The translations under genes were made by a program, and so were the position numbers. From Salinibacter sp. 10B (lineage in GTDB: Bacteria; Bacteroidota; Rhodothermia; Rhodothermales; Salinibacteraceae), in NCBI RefSeq assembly GCF_002954405.1, contig NZ_MQWC01000004.1, forward strand, positions 2,407,909 through 2,471,908: a stretch of 64,000 bases of DNA, given 5' to 3'. Below the pieces are notes generated by a model, which saw nothing but the letters and a program-made list of their open reading frames with translations, searched no databases and was not told the DNA's origin. Shown one piece after another: positions 8,552 through 17,178 of the stretch. Numbering within the stretch: position 1 is the first letter of the stretch; the number at the start of each line of letters is the position of its first letter.

Positions 8552-9487
8552 ATGCCCGACTCCGACACCGCACTTCGCTACCTCGATCCCGTCGTCATCT
8601 CGCAGCTGGCCACGATGGAGCTGCGAGCCCGGCTGATTGTGGAGGGCTTTATCACCGGACTCCACCGCAGTCCCTACCACGGCTTCTCGGTCGAGTTCGC
8701 CGAGCACCGGCCCTACAATCCGGGCGACGAGTTGCGGCACGTGGACTGGAAGGTGTACGCCAAGACGGACCGCTACTACATCAAGCAGTATGAGGAGGAA
8801 ACGAACCTGCGAAGCCACATTGTGCTCGACACCTCGCCGTCCATGCGGTACAAGGGCGACGCCGAACTCTCGAAGCTGGAGTACGGCTCGTACCTCGCTG
8901 CCGGCCTGCACAACCTGATGCTCAAACAACGCGACGCCACCGGCCTCATCGGATTCGACGAAACGGTGCACACGATGCGTCCCCCGAAGGCCACGCCGAG
9001 CTACCTGAATCAGCTCCTCGTCGCCCTGGAGCAGATGAGCGACGAGGAGCCGGACGACGAGCGTCGCACCAGTGCCGCGGCAGCACTCGACGAAGTGGCC
9101 GAACGCATCGGGCGTCGCTCACTCGTGGTCGTCATTACGGATCTCTTCGAAAACATCGGCGCCCACGAGGACCTGCTGAAGTCGCTGCGCCACCTGCGGC
9201 ATCGAGGGCACGAGGTCATCGTCTTTCACGTGCTGGAGGGCGAAACGGAGCGAACGTTCTCTTTTCCGGACCGGCCCACGCTCTTCCGCGACATGGAAAC
9301 CGGAGAGGAAATCACCCTCCAGCCCAGCCAGCTCCGCGACCACTACGAAGAAGCGGTCGAGCACTTTACGGAAACCTTCCGCCGCAGCTGCTTGGAGCAC
9401 GACATCGACTTTGCCGAACTCGACACCAACGAGCCGTACGATACGGCGCTGATGGCCTATCTCAACAAGCGGACTCGGTTGGTGTAG
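8552..9487 (+). CDS. DUF58 / von Willebrand A-like protein
   Basis: 311 residues, no signal peptide. The DUF58 signature is clear: EHRPYNPGDELRHVDWKVYA, then YYIKQYEEETN, followed by a vWA-like fold with a MIDAS-type DTSPSM. Members of this family usually accompany a MoxR-type AAA ATPase and membrane vWA proteins and are thought to help assemble or activate metal-dependent complexes. Here no moxR gene is adjacent; it stands alone between pyrR and a convergent creatininase-family gene. Function is therefore only inferred from the family. Confidence 0.88.
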   Translation: MPDSDTALRYLDPVVISQLATMELRARLIVEGFITGLHRSPYHGFSVEFAEHRPYNPGDELRHVDWKVYAKTDRYYIKQYEEETNLRSHIVLDTSPSMRYKGDAELSKLEYGSYLAAGLHNLMLKQRDATGLIGFDETVHTMRPPKATPSYLNQLLVALEQMSDEEPDDERRTSAAAALDEVAERIGRRSLVVVITDLFENIGAHEDLLKSLRHLRHRGHEVIVFHVLEGETERTFSFPDRPTLFRDMETGEEITLQPSQLRDHYEEAVEHFTETFRRSCLEHDIDFAELDTNEPYDTALMAYLNKRTRLV

Positions 9488-9666
9488 GCTGTGAGCTTGT
9501 CCCCTGAGGTGGGGCCTGCATCCCAACGTCGGGACTAGAAATCACGCCATGGTGTTGAAAGTGGAAAGGTTGTAGGTTTTTGGCCTCCCCTTCAATTCTG
9601 TGCCTGAATTCGGGCCGTGATGATCTCATTTCCCGGTCCTCCCTTTTGCATTCGCCGGAGCCGAAT

Positions 9667-10443
9667 TTAGGGGGCATCGGTGAACAGGTCGTCGAGGTCG
9701 GCAGCCGCGAGGTCGGTGAAGAGGGTGGCGAGCGTAGTGGTCACCTCGTCCAGATAGGCCGCGCCCTTCTCCTTGCTGGCGGCCTTCGGGTTGCCCACGC
9801 CCGTGTCGTCGGTGACCTCGGTCCACTGGCGTTCGGTCCAGGCCCAGTCCGACCGCAGCGCATCGATTGAAAATTGCCGGGCGGCCCCATCCCCCGCCTC
9901 GTCCAGCGGCCGCACGAGCTCCGGCGCCGCGTTCAGCATCACGCTCGTCTCCATCTCCCCCGCGTGGTCGCCGTGGTCGTCGAAGTAGTCGCCCCAGTCG
10001 CCGATCTGGAACCAGTGGGCCACGCAGATGAAGAGGTCGTCGTACTGCGTCTGCACCTCGCGGACGAGCGGCTTGAAGGTGTTGCCGCCGTGGCCGTTGA
10101 GGACGACCAGTTTGCGGAAGCCCTGCGTCGTGAGCGACTCGGCCACGTCGCGGAGAACGGCGGCCTGTGTGCTCGGATGCATGTTCACGACGCCGGGGAT
10201 GTCAAGGTGCCCGGTGTCCACACCGAACGGGACGGTGGGCAGGACGAGGACGCGGGTGCCGTTCTCCCAGGCCTGCCCGGCCGCCTCCGCAGCGACGTAG
10301 TCGCACTGGATCGTGTCGGTGGCGTAGGGGAGATGGTAGTTGTGGGCTTCGGTGGCCCCCCACGGTAGCACGGCCACTTCGTAGTCGGTGGCCTTGACGG
10401 TCTGCCAGTTCGTTTCGTCGAGGAGGTAGGGACGTGGGCTCAT
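9667..10443 (-). CDS. Creatininase-family amidohydrolase
   Basis: 258 residues, cytosolic. Metal-binding motifs of the creatininase (creatinine amidohydrolase) fold are visible: PWGATEAHNYHLPYATDT near the N-terminus, NGHGGNT in the middle, and the acidic HAGEMETS segment. The family includes creatininase, the formamide hydrolase of riboflavin/F420 synthesis and mycofactocin MftE, so the substrate cannot be fixed. It is 119 nt downstream of the alpha/beta hydrolase gene on the same strand; the next gene beyond its stop is convergent. Confidence 0.88.
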   Translation of the reverse strand: MSPRPYLLDETNWQTVKATDYEVAVLPWGATEAHNYHLPYATDTIQCDYVAAEAAGQAWENGTRVLVLPTVPFGVDTGHLDIPGVVNMHPSTQAAVLRDVAESLTTQGFRKLVVLNGHGGNTFKPLVREVQTQYDDLFICVAHWFQIGDWGDYFDDHGDHAGEMETSVMLNAAPELVRPLDEAGDGAARQFSIDALRSDWAWTERQWTEVTDDTGVGNPKAASKEKGAAYLDEVTTTLATLFTDLAAADLDDLFTDAP

Positions 10444-10562
10444 GAGCAGGGTAGCGGGAGCGTGTGCCTGAGGTAGAAAGCGAGAATCGAAGTATGGGGC
10501 AATTTTTGGTGCGAGTCAAGAGTCATGAGGACCAAGAGCTCGGGATCGTGCCCATGGCGGCC

Positions 10563-11588
10563 TCAGTTCTCGCGAAGGAACTGGCGGACGGTAGTGGCAA
10601 CGGTGTCCTGCTTACAACCGGTGCCAAGGTGACCGCAGGGGGAGTTCAGACGTACTTCCTCGGCCCCAAGCGTCTCGGCAAAGCGCTGGGCCGGCAGCGG
10701 ATTCACCATCTGATCCTGCTGAACGGTCACGACGAGCACGTCGGCCTCCACGGCGTTGGCAGCACGCTGCATAGACCCGCCGAACGGCTCGGTGACATCG
10801 TGGCGGAGCATGGCCTTGATCTGCCAGGCCCAGTCGTACGGGTCGAATTCGAGAATGGCGTCTTCCTGCGCGCCGAAAAACTCCCGAAACTCGGTGGAGT
10901 CCATCCGGGCCAGCGTCGTCGGTGTTTGCAAGTGGAGGCTGTGGATGGCAGCAATCGTGCGCATGGCCTGCCGCCGATCATCCGAGGCGCGGCACGCGGT
11001 GCGGAAGGCGCGCAGTTCGGCCTGCCACAGCAGGCGATCCTGCGGGGTGAGGCGCGGCGTGCCAGCAATGGGCACCGCCTTGTTCATGAACGCGGGGTAC
11101 TGCATCATCCACGCGAACGCCTGCATCCCGCCCATCGACGTGCCCAGGACGGCGTGCAGTGAGTCGATATTCAGAACTTCGGTGAGGAGGCGATGCTGGG
11201 TGTGCACCATGTCCTCCACGGTGAAGACGGGAAAGGTGGAGTCTGCCTGAACAGCACTGGTCGAGGGAGACGAGGAGACCCCGTTGCCCAGCGCATCGAC
11301 GAAAATCACGTGGTAGCGGCTGGTATCGATGAGGCTGCCCGGCCCCATCTGGCCCGTGAGGTCGTCCGTCGTGCCCGAAAACCAGGTGGGGAAGAGGATG
11401 GCGTTCGACCGCTCGTCGTTCAGCGTGCCGGCGGTGCGGTAGCCGATCGTGCAGTCCTGAATCGTACCTCCATTTTCCAGCGCGCACGTGCCCAGGTCGG
11501 CGGTCTGCAGCGCGGGCTGGGCGTGAACGCACACGGTGAAGAGCACCGCAAAAAGGAGAGACGTACAGAAGCGAAGAGGTCTGCGCAC
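10563..11588 (-). CDS. Secreted alpha/beta hydrolase, homoserine O-acetyltransferase-like
   Basis: 341 residues from the GTG at 11588, chosen because it gives a signal peptide (RRPLRFCTSLLFAVLFTV ending VHAQ). The nucleophile elbow GTSMGGMQAFAWMMQYP is that of the MetX-like group, with a candidate catalytic Asp in VQQDQMVNP and His in SPCGHLGTGC. MetX itself is cytosolic, so a secreted paralogue is more likely a hydrolase or transferase of unknown substrate. Two Cys near the N-terminus may form a disulfide. It follows dat by 61 nt on the same strand and probably shares its transcript. Confidence 0.82.
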   Translation of the reverse strand: MRRPLRFCTSLLFAVLFTVCVHAQPALQTADLGTCALENGGTIQDCTIGYRTAGTLNDERSNAILFPTWFSGTTDDLTGQMGPGSLIDTSRYHVIFVDALGNGVSSSPSTSAVQADSTFPVFTVEDMVHTQHRLLTEVLNIDSLHAVLGTSMGGMQAFAWMMQYPAFMNKAVPIAGTPRLTPQDRLLWQAELRAFRTACRASDDRRQAMRTIAAIHSLHLQTPTTLARMDSTEFREFFGAQEDAILEFDPYDWAWQIKAMLRHDVTEPFGGSMQRAANAVEADVLVVTVQQDQMVNPLPAQRFAETLGAEEVRLNSPCGHLGTGCKQDTVATTVRQFLREN

Positions 11589-11649
11589 GAAAAAGAAGGA
11601 GGAGTCAGGCGAGAAGCGAGGGACGAGGGGAAAGGGCGAGAGCGGAACG

Positions 11650-12489
11650 CTATACCGGTTCGAGCTCCTGAAAGGCCGCCTGCAGTTCCCGGGTAATGGC
11701 ACCGGGCGTGCCGTCGCCCACCGCCCAGTCTTCCACCTGCACGACCGGCATTACGCCCGTGGTGGTGCCGAGCAGAAGGAGCTCGTCAAGGTCGGGGAGG
11801 TCGTCCGTCGGAATTGGCACCTCCTCTACCGGAATGTCGAGACGGTCGCACAGGTTGAGTGCCAGCCTGCGCGTGGTGCTGGGAAGAATCCGGTTCGTGA
11901 GTGGATGGGTCATCACGGTGTCGTCGTCAACGCCCAGAACGGTGGAGTGCGACCCTTCCGTCACGAATCCCTCGCGCACCAAAATGGCCTCAAAGGCCTC
12001 CTGCTCCATCGCGGCCTGATTGGCGAGAACGTTCGGAAGAAGCGCGGTCGACTTGATGTCGCAACGCGCCCATCGCTGGTCCGGATACAGAATCGTGGAG
12101 ACCCCCTGCCTCCACTTCTCGACGGGCGGCTCGTGCGCCGAAGCGGTGGCATACACCGTCGGTTCGGTCGACGTCTCCGGAAAGGCATGCTGTCGCGGGG
12201 CGGCCCCGCGCGTCACCTGAAGATACACCTTCGCGTGGCCCTCTTGCAGGTCGTTGTGGTAGAGGAGCAACGACACCGCCTCCTGGAGCTCGTCCACGTC
12301 CACGCCGTGAATCTTGATCTCGTGAAGGCTCCGCCGGAGGCGCCGAAAGTGGGTGTCGGCCTGAAACAGCTGGCCGCTCTCGGCACGGAGGACCTCGTAC
12401 ACCCCATCTCCGAACACGAATCCCCGATCGTCGGGGGAAATGGATACATTCTCTTTATCGACGAACTCCCCGTTGAAGTAGACCGTCAT
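11650..12489 (-). CDS. dat: D-amino-acid (D-alanine) aminotransferase
   Basis: 279 residues, class IV PLP aminotransferase. The start MTVYFNGEFVDKENVSISPD and DRGFVFGDGVYEV are typical, as is the PLP Lys in CDIKSTALLPNVLANQ. EGFVTEGSHSTV and LLLGTTTGVMP bind the cofactor phosphate. The pattern fits D-alanine:2-oxoglutarate transaminase, which supplies D-glutamate for peptidoglycan, better than branched-chain aminotransferase, which is longer. The frame is open a further ~350 nt upstream, but the family N-terminus fixes the ATG at 12489. First gene of a likely operon with the alpha/beta hydrolase. Confidence 0.88.
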   Translation of the reverse strand: MTVYFNGEFVDKENVSISPDDRGFVFGDGVYEVLRAESGQLFQADTHFRRLRRSLHEIKIHGVDVDELQEAVSLLLYHNDLQEGHAKVYLQVTRGAAPRQHAFPETSTEPTVYATASAHEPPVEKWRQGVSTILYPDQRWARCDIKSTALLPNVLANQAAMEQEAFEAILVREGFVTEGSHSTVLGVDDDTVMTHPLTNRILPSTTRRLALNLCDRLDIPVEEVPIPTDDLPDLDELLLLGTTTGVMPVVQVEDWAVGDGTPGAITRELQAAFQELEPV

Positions 12490-13098
12490 CGAGATCGAAC
12501 AATCTGAGCGAACCAGTGGACGATGCTGCCTCCCCGCGACCTTCAGTAGCGAGAAACAGGCAAAGACTCCACGCGGTGCAATGATCAAAGTGGAGTCACA
12601 GAACGAAACCAATCCGGCGCCCTTTGGGTCCACCCTCCAACGCCCCTCTTCAAGCCCGGGCGGCGACCTGCCGGCCGATACCAAGACGAAGCCGGCTCTG
12701 CTGGTGCGCGGCCTCGAGGCGTGGAGCGGGCTGCGGTACGGCCGATCGATTTCGGCTCTCGACGCCGACCGCCGAACGGCCCTCTGCGACGGCATGCACG
12801 AACGGAAGCGTGGGTGCATGGAGGCACGGCAGAAAGGGCGCATGAGAGAGTGGAAGCACTCGAAGACAGGAACTGAAACCTCTCCTGCTTGCTCTTACTC
12901 GATCAGACGACGGACCGCTGAATGCCTGCCTCGGAATCACATCTCACGATGCGAGTGAAGCACACGTCTATTCAATAGCATTCCACGCCATGCCACGCCC
13001 GCACTCACGCACGCCCAAACGCCCATACACCTGGGCAAATGAGAACGAACGAAGCCCATGAGTCTCTGCTGGTCGTTCGAAGCCTAAACGTCAAGAAA
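12490..13098. other. Divergent dat/sigma-factor spacer
   Basis: About 610 nt with no gene I can support; open frames here have no family features. It contains a CACGCCCAAACGCCCATACACC word (13007-13028) of the CCAAACG(T/C)CCA intergenic family. Promoters for dat and the sigma factor gene should be here; none is clear. Confidence 0.35.
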
Positions 13099-14001
13099 AT
13101 GCCCGACGACTGGACGGATACGTTTGAATCGCACCGCGAGCGCCTGCACGCCCTTGCCTATCGGATGTTGGGGGAAATACAGGCCGCTGAAGACGCAGTG
13201 CAAGACGCCTACCTGCGCTGGCGCTCCGTGGACCTGGAGACGGTAAACGACCCTGGGGCCTATCTCACCACCATCGTCACGCGTCTCTGCCTGGACGAAC
13301 TCTCCTCCGCCCGTGCCAAGCGGGAGACGCGCTACACCGGCCCGTGGCTGCCCGAACCGATCGTCGAACCCATGGACCGTCCGGATCGGGCAGCTGAGCA
13401 GTCGGATGCCATCTCGATGGCCATGCTGGTGGTGCTGGAAACCCTGCCGCCCCGCCAGCGCGCCGTGTACGTGCTCCGCGAAGCCTTCGACCTGCCCTAC
13501 GCCGACATTGCGCCCATCCTCGACGAAAGCGAGGGCTACTGCCGAAAGCTCGCTCAACGGGCCCGCAACCGGATCGACGAACGGGATGTCCGCTCCGACA
13601 TTCGCCCCACTGAGCAGAACCAGCTCATCCAGGACCTGATGACGGCCATTGAAACCGGAGACGCTGAAGCGGTGGCCGAGACGCTGGCCGAGGACGCCGT
13701 GGTCACGTCCGACGGCGGCGGGGAGGTTACGGCGGCCCGGCGCCCGGTGGAAGGACGCGAGCACATCACCCGCTTCCTGCTCGGCATTGCGGAGCAGGTG
13801 CCGGACGACTTTGCACTCAACTACGTGCTCGTGAACGGGCAGCCCGGCGTCCTCGCGACTGTTGACGGGAAGCCGCAGAGCGTGTGGGCCTTCCACGTGC
13901 GCAACGGCCAGATCCAGAACGCCTACGCCGTGCTCAACCCCGACAAGCTCCAGCACGTCGCGCCCTCGCCTGGCAGCGGATTTTCGAGTCCAGGCTCGTA
14001 A
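13099..14001 (+). CDS. ECF41-family RNA polymerase sigma factor with SnoaL-like C-terminal domain
   Basis: 300 residues from the ATG at 13099; an upstream in-frame ATG at 13039 adds 20 residues not expected in the family. Region 2 is HALAYRMLGEIQAAEDAVQD and region 4 is LPPRQRAVYVLREAFDLPYA, followed by a helix-turn-helix. The linker WLPEP, the DGGG motif and the C-terminal NPDKL are the marks of ECF41 (SigJ-like) factors, whose fused SnoaL-like domain controls activity in place of an anti-sigma factor. ECF41 genes usually sit beside a carboxymuconolactone decarboxylase, oxidoreductase or epimerase gene; none is present here. Confidence 0.9.
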   Translation: MPDDWTDTFESHRERLHALAYRMLGEIQAAEDAVQDAYLRWRSVDLETVNDPGAYLTTIVTRLCLDELSSARAKRETRYTGPWLPEPIVEPMDRPDRAAEQSDAISMAMLVVLETLPPRQRAVYVLREAFDLPYADIAPILDESEGYCRKLAQRARNRIDERDVRSDIRPTEQNQLIQDLMTAIETGDAEAVAETLAEDAVVTSDGGGEVTAARRPVEGREHITRFLLGIAEQVPDDFALNYVLVNGQPGVLATVDGKPQSVWAFHVRNGQIQNAYAVLNPDKLQHVAPSPGSGFSSPGS

Positions 14002-14131
14002 TCCTCCCCCTCTCCGAGATGTTACGATGCCACGACTCCAGTCCCAATCGACCGTCCCAACTTGCACGTGACCTGAAGATCCGCTTTGTTCGTATCAGCG
14101 CTTGTCCGCCAACCACCTTCTTCCTCCTGCC

Positions 14132-14581
14132 ATGCGATCCGTCTCTCGCCTCACCGGTGTTCTCGCCCTTACGGTCGCGATGCTCGCCGCCGCACCGTCG
14201 GCCCAAGCCGACGTGACCCCCCGCGAGAAACTGAAGCAGCACGTCCGCGACATGGTGCAGACGGTAAAGGCCGCTCCGACCGCCCCGAAGAAGCGCGCGA
14301 TTCTCGACGAAAAGCTCCGGGGCATGATCGAGGCCCTGAACCGAGCCGAGCGGATGGCGCCTTTCTCTCTCCAGGATCAGAAGGGCATCGACGCCCTGCG
14401 GACGCGTCTGCAGGAGAAGCTTGACGAGCTCCACGGACAGAACGGGTATGAGGCTGTGCCGGCTGGACAACTGAACACGTTTGCGGACTACGTGCAGCAG
14501 GACTTCGAGCAGGCCGACAGCATCACCATCAGCCTCACCTCGGCGCTCCTGATCTTGATTCTCGTGATCCTGCTCGTGTAG
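14132..14581 (+). CDS. Small exported protein with C-terminal membrane anchor
   Basis: 149 residues from the ATG at 14132, which gives a signal peptide (MRSVSRLTGVLALTVAMLAA, cleavage near AQA). The mature part is helical and charged (about residues 30-125), and the last ~20 residues, SLTSALLILILVILLV, form a transmembrane helix ending at the stop. No family recognised. A 21-nt gap to the next gene points to one operon with the clostripain-like lipoprotein. Confidence 0.7.
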   Translation: MRSVSRLTGVLALTVAMLAAAPSAQADVTPREKLKQHVRDMVQTVKAAPTAPKKRAILDEKLRGMIEALNRAERMAPFSLQDQKGIDALRTRLQEKLDELHGQNGYEAVPAGQLNTFADYVQQDFEQADSITISLTSALLILILVILLV

Positions 14582-14602
14582 ACATCCCTTCCGCTCTGTC
14601 CC

Positions 14603-15658
14603 ATGCCGGTACGCCTCCCGCCGCGGCTTGCCGCCCTCTTTCTGGGCATTCTGTTGTTGCTGATCGGGGGATGCCGTAGCATCGTGCCCGTGCCGCCCGG
14701 CGGAACGGACGCTCCGAAATCGGGGGAGCCGCTACGACAACGAATCCTGATTCTCGTGCACGGGGACGCAAGTTATCTCTACCACGCCCCCGACGGCACA
14801 CCGCACCAGGCCGATACGGAAACCCTGCGAGAGGCCTTTTCGGCGGCCCAATCAATGCCCCGAGCGGAGATCTTCGTCTTCCACCAGCGCCCGCACGATT
14901 CGGTACTCGGCCTCTTCCCACGAGCCGACGGTACCCTCTATCACTTCCGCCACGGCCGGCTCCACCACCAAACCACGTACGACCAGACCCGCACTCGCCC
15001 GTTTGAGGCGGAAGCCGAACTCGTGCGCAGGCACCGAGCGCCCGTGCCGGATTCCAGTCTCTTTACTGCCGCGCTGTACTATGGCCACGCCGTGCCGGAG
15101 CAATCCCGCCCCGGCTACCACCGCTCTCAGGCCGATGTCCCGTTCGGCATTCCCGACTTGGCACAGGGCCTGGAGCGTCTGTCTGCCGCTGAAGCGTTCG
15201 ACGCTGTCGTGCTCTCCACCTGCGACGGCGGCACCCCGAACACCCTCGCCGCACTCGCCCCCCACGTCCGGCACGTCCTCGCTGCCCCCGGCGACCTGCA
15301 CCTCTCCTACGTGGATGCTGACCTGCTGTCGACAGTGGGCACCGTAACGGAGCCCGACGCATGGACGCACCGCCTCGCCGAACGAGCCTTCGACCGACTC
15401 ACGGCACGCGTCACGACGGCCGTCACCCTGGCCACCTACGACACGCCCCAGGTAGCCCCCGCCGCCCGACGAATGGCCCGGCGCGTACCGCCGGACACCT
15501 CCACGGCCCCCACCGGTGCCCGCCTCGTCGACTGCCGACAGGTGCTTGACTCCACCGTTGACACAACCGGCGTTCGCGTCTGGCACCGGCCTGCTCGCTT
15601 CGGCCCGCAGGCCGATCAGGACACGCACTCGGGATGGGGCTGTCTCCCGACTCCCTGA
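14603..15658 (+). CDS. Clostripain-like (clan CD) lipoprotein
   Basis: 351 residues. Lipoprotein signal with LLLLIGGC lipobox. The body has the layout of clan CD cysteine peptidases: an early strand ILILVHGDASYLY, a candidate catalytic His at residue 162 in ALYYGHAVP, and a candidate Cys at 207 in DAVVLSTCDGGTPNTLAAL, followed by a strand and APGDLHLSYVD. The His-then-Cys order and 45-residue spacing fit family C11 (clostripain) and caspase-like folds. It would act at the cell surface or in the periplasm. Sequence identity to known members looks low, so peptidase activity is a proposal. Second gene after the small exported protein. Confidence 0.65.
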   Translation: MPVRLPPRLAALFLGILLLLIGGCRSIVPVPPGGTDAPKSGEPLRQRILILVHGDASYLYHAPDGTPHQADTETLREAFSAAQSMPRAEIFVFHQRPHDSVLGLFPRADGTLYHFRHGRLHHQTTYDQTRTRPFEAEAELVRRHRAPVPDSSLFTAALYYGHAVPEQSRPGYHRSQADVPFGIPDLAQGLERLSAAEAFDAVVLSTCDGGTPNTLAALAPHVRHVLAAPGDLHLSYVDADLLSTVGTVTEPDAWTHRLAERAFDRLTARVTTAVTLATYDTPQVAPAARRMARRVPPDTSTAPTGARLVDCRQVLDSTVDTTGVRVWHRPARFGPQADQDTHSGWGCLPTP

Positions 15659-15874
15659 CGGCCGTCTGCCAGGAGCAACGGTGGAAAACCCTCGATTGCG
15701 ATCCGGTTATGAGCGGGATTTGTTCAGAGGAATGATCAACCGATCGAAGGCCTGCTTGCTTCTCGTATGTCCTTGCATTCCAATGGCACCACGAGGTGAG
15801 GACGTTCTCGCTCGTCAGAACCAGCTCGATGCACTCGAACGTGCCATTACGAATTCCGCCTGCCCAGCGCCCCG

Positions 15875-16777
15875 CTAGAGCGGATCCTGCTGAAACGCGT
15901 CCTTCTCCTCCTCCACCGTTTCCAGGAAGCGGGCCAGCAAGGGGGAGTCGTCGTCGTGGCGATGGGCAAGACCCAGGGTGAGAGGCACCGTCGGTTCTAC
16001 AATCTTGGCGTAGCGCACACCGGGACGCTGGATCTGCACGTTCGAGGCATGCGCAATGGATACCCCCAGTCCCGCCTCGACGAGGCCGAGAAAGCTCTCC
16101 CCCCGCTCGATTTCCTGAATGATTTGGGGTGTAAACCCGGCCTCGTGGCAGGCCCGCACGTACGCATCGTGGATGCGCGGCGCTCCGCTCCGTGCCCAGA
16201 TCACGTGCGGCTCTCCCTGCAGGGCCCGAAGCGGCACCGTATCGTGATTGGACAGAGAGTGATCCGACGGCAACACCGCCACCATGGGGGCCGAAAATAA
16301 GGTGTAGACTCGAAGTCCACGCTCATTGATGGGCAGAAAAAGGAATCCCGCGTCTGTTTCCTCCTCGTGGAGAGCATCCACCTGCTCGCGGGTCGTCTTC
16401 TCTACAAGGTCGAGCTCGCCGTGCGGGCGCTGACGCTGAAGCGCCTTGATGATGGCCGGAAGTCCGCTCCGCATCGCAGTCCCCTCGTAGGTGATCGTAA
16501 GCAGCCCTGCCAGTCCGTCTCGGGCCGCCCGCGCTACCGACTCGGCACGCCGCGCTTCCCGAAGCACGCGCCGGGCGTACGGCAGAAAGGTGCGCCCGGC
16601 CCTGGTCAGTTCCACCCCGCCGGAAGACCGCTCGAACAGTTGAACGTCAATCTCATCCTCAAATGCTCGAATCTGCTGACTCAGAGTGGACTGGGCAACA
16701 AACACAGCGTCGGCCGCCCGGCCAAAGTGCAACTCATCGGCCAGCGCGGTGAAATAGCGAAGATGGCGCAGTTCCAT
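15875..16777 (-). CDS. LysR-family transcriptional regulator
   Basis: 300 residues from the ATG at 16777 (MELRHLRYFTALADELHFGR). The winged helix-turn-helix with QSTLSQQIRAFEDEI is classical, and the effector domain follows from about residue 85. The N-terminus resembles the BenM/CatR branch, which often responds to aromatic or organic acids. It is divergent from the MFS gene at 17179, the usual layout for a LysR regulator and its target. The spacer carries a 20-bp direct repeat (see 16860-17025). Confidence 0.9.
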   Translation of the reverse strand: MELRHLRYFTALADELHFGRAADAVFVAQSTLSQQIRAFEDEIDVQLFERSSGGVELTRAGRTFLPYARRVLREARRAESVARAARDGLAGLLTITYEGTAMRSGLPAIIKALQRQRPHGELDLVEKTTREQVDALHEEETDAGFLFLPINERGLRVYTLFSAPMVAVLPSDHSLSNHDTVPLRALQGEPHVIWARSGAPRIHDAYVRACHEAGFTPQIIQEIERGESFLGLVEAGLGVSIAHASNVQIQRPGVRYAKIVEPTVPLTLGLAHRHDDDSPLLARFLETVEEEKDAFQQDPL

Positions 16778-16859
16778 AACCGAACGAACGGCTGAGGAAG
16801 AGGACACGTGAACCCGAACCGCAGGCTTTCACCTGCCGCCCTTACAACCGATCGATGGC

Positions 16860-17025
16860 ATCGATCGATCCGTGCGAAAAACTCCATGAAACGGATGAGA
16901 GGGTGTGTCGCTACCACCTCGTGCGGAGGAAAAACGTATAGCCGGCCGGTTCACATCGGCGTAACACGGAGCCTTGCTTGTGCTGCCCTTTCCTCTTGCC
17001 GCCGTCATCGATCGATCCGTGTGAA
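16860..17025. promoter_or_regulatory. Pair of 20-bp direct repeats in the LysR/MFS spacer
   Basis: CATCGATCGATCCGTGCGAA at 16860-16879 and CATCGATCGATCCGTGTGAA at 17006-17025 differ at one base. They are 146 bp apart (about 14 helical turns), in the 400-nt spacer between divergent lysR and MFS genes. Candidate regulator binding sites; the second lies ~155 nt before the MFS start. Confidence 0.6.
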
Positions 17026-17178
17026 CGGACGAGAATGCCCCGTCCGGGACAAACCCGTGCCCGTGCAATGCGCTGGCACGGTGGGGGCACGCATACTAGC
17101 CTTCCAACACGAGCATGGTGCCGCCCCACGGCTGGCCCTTACTCGCCCGCTGTCCTTCCCCATAATCCTCATACCACT

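Noticed and set aside
12490-12843. N-terminal extension of the D-amino-acid aminotransferase
   Set aside because: The open frame continues upstream, but the family N-terminus begins exactly at the ATG at 12489.
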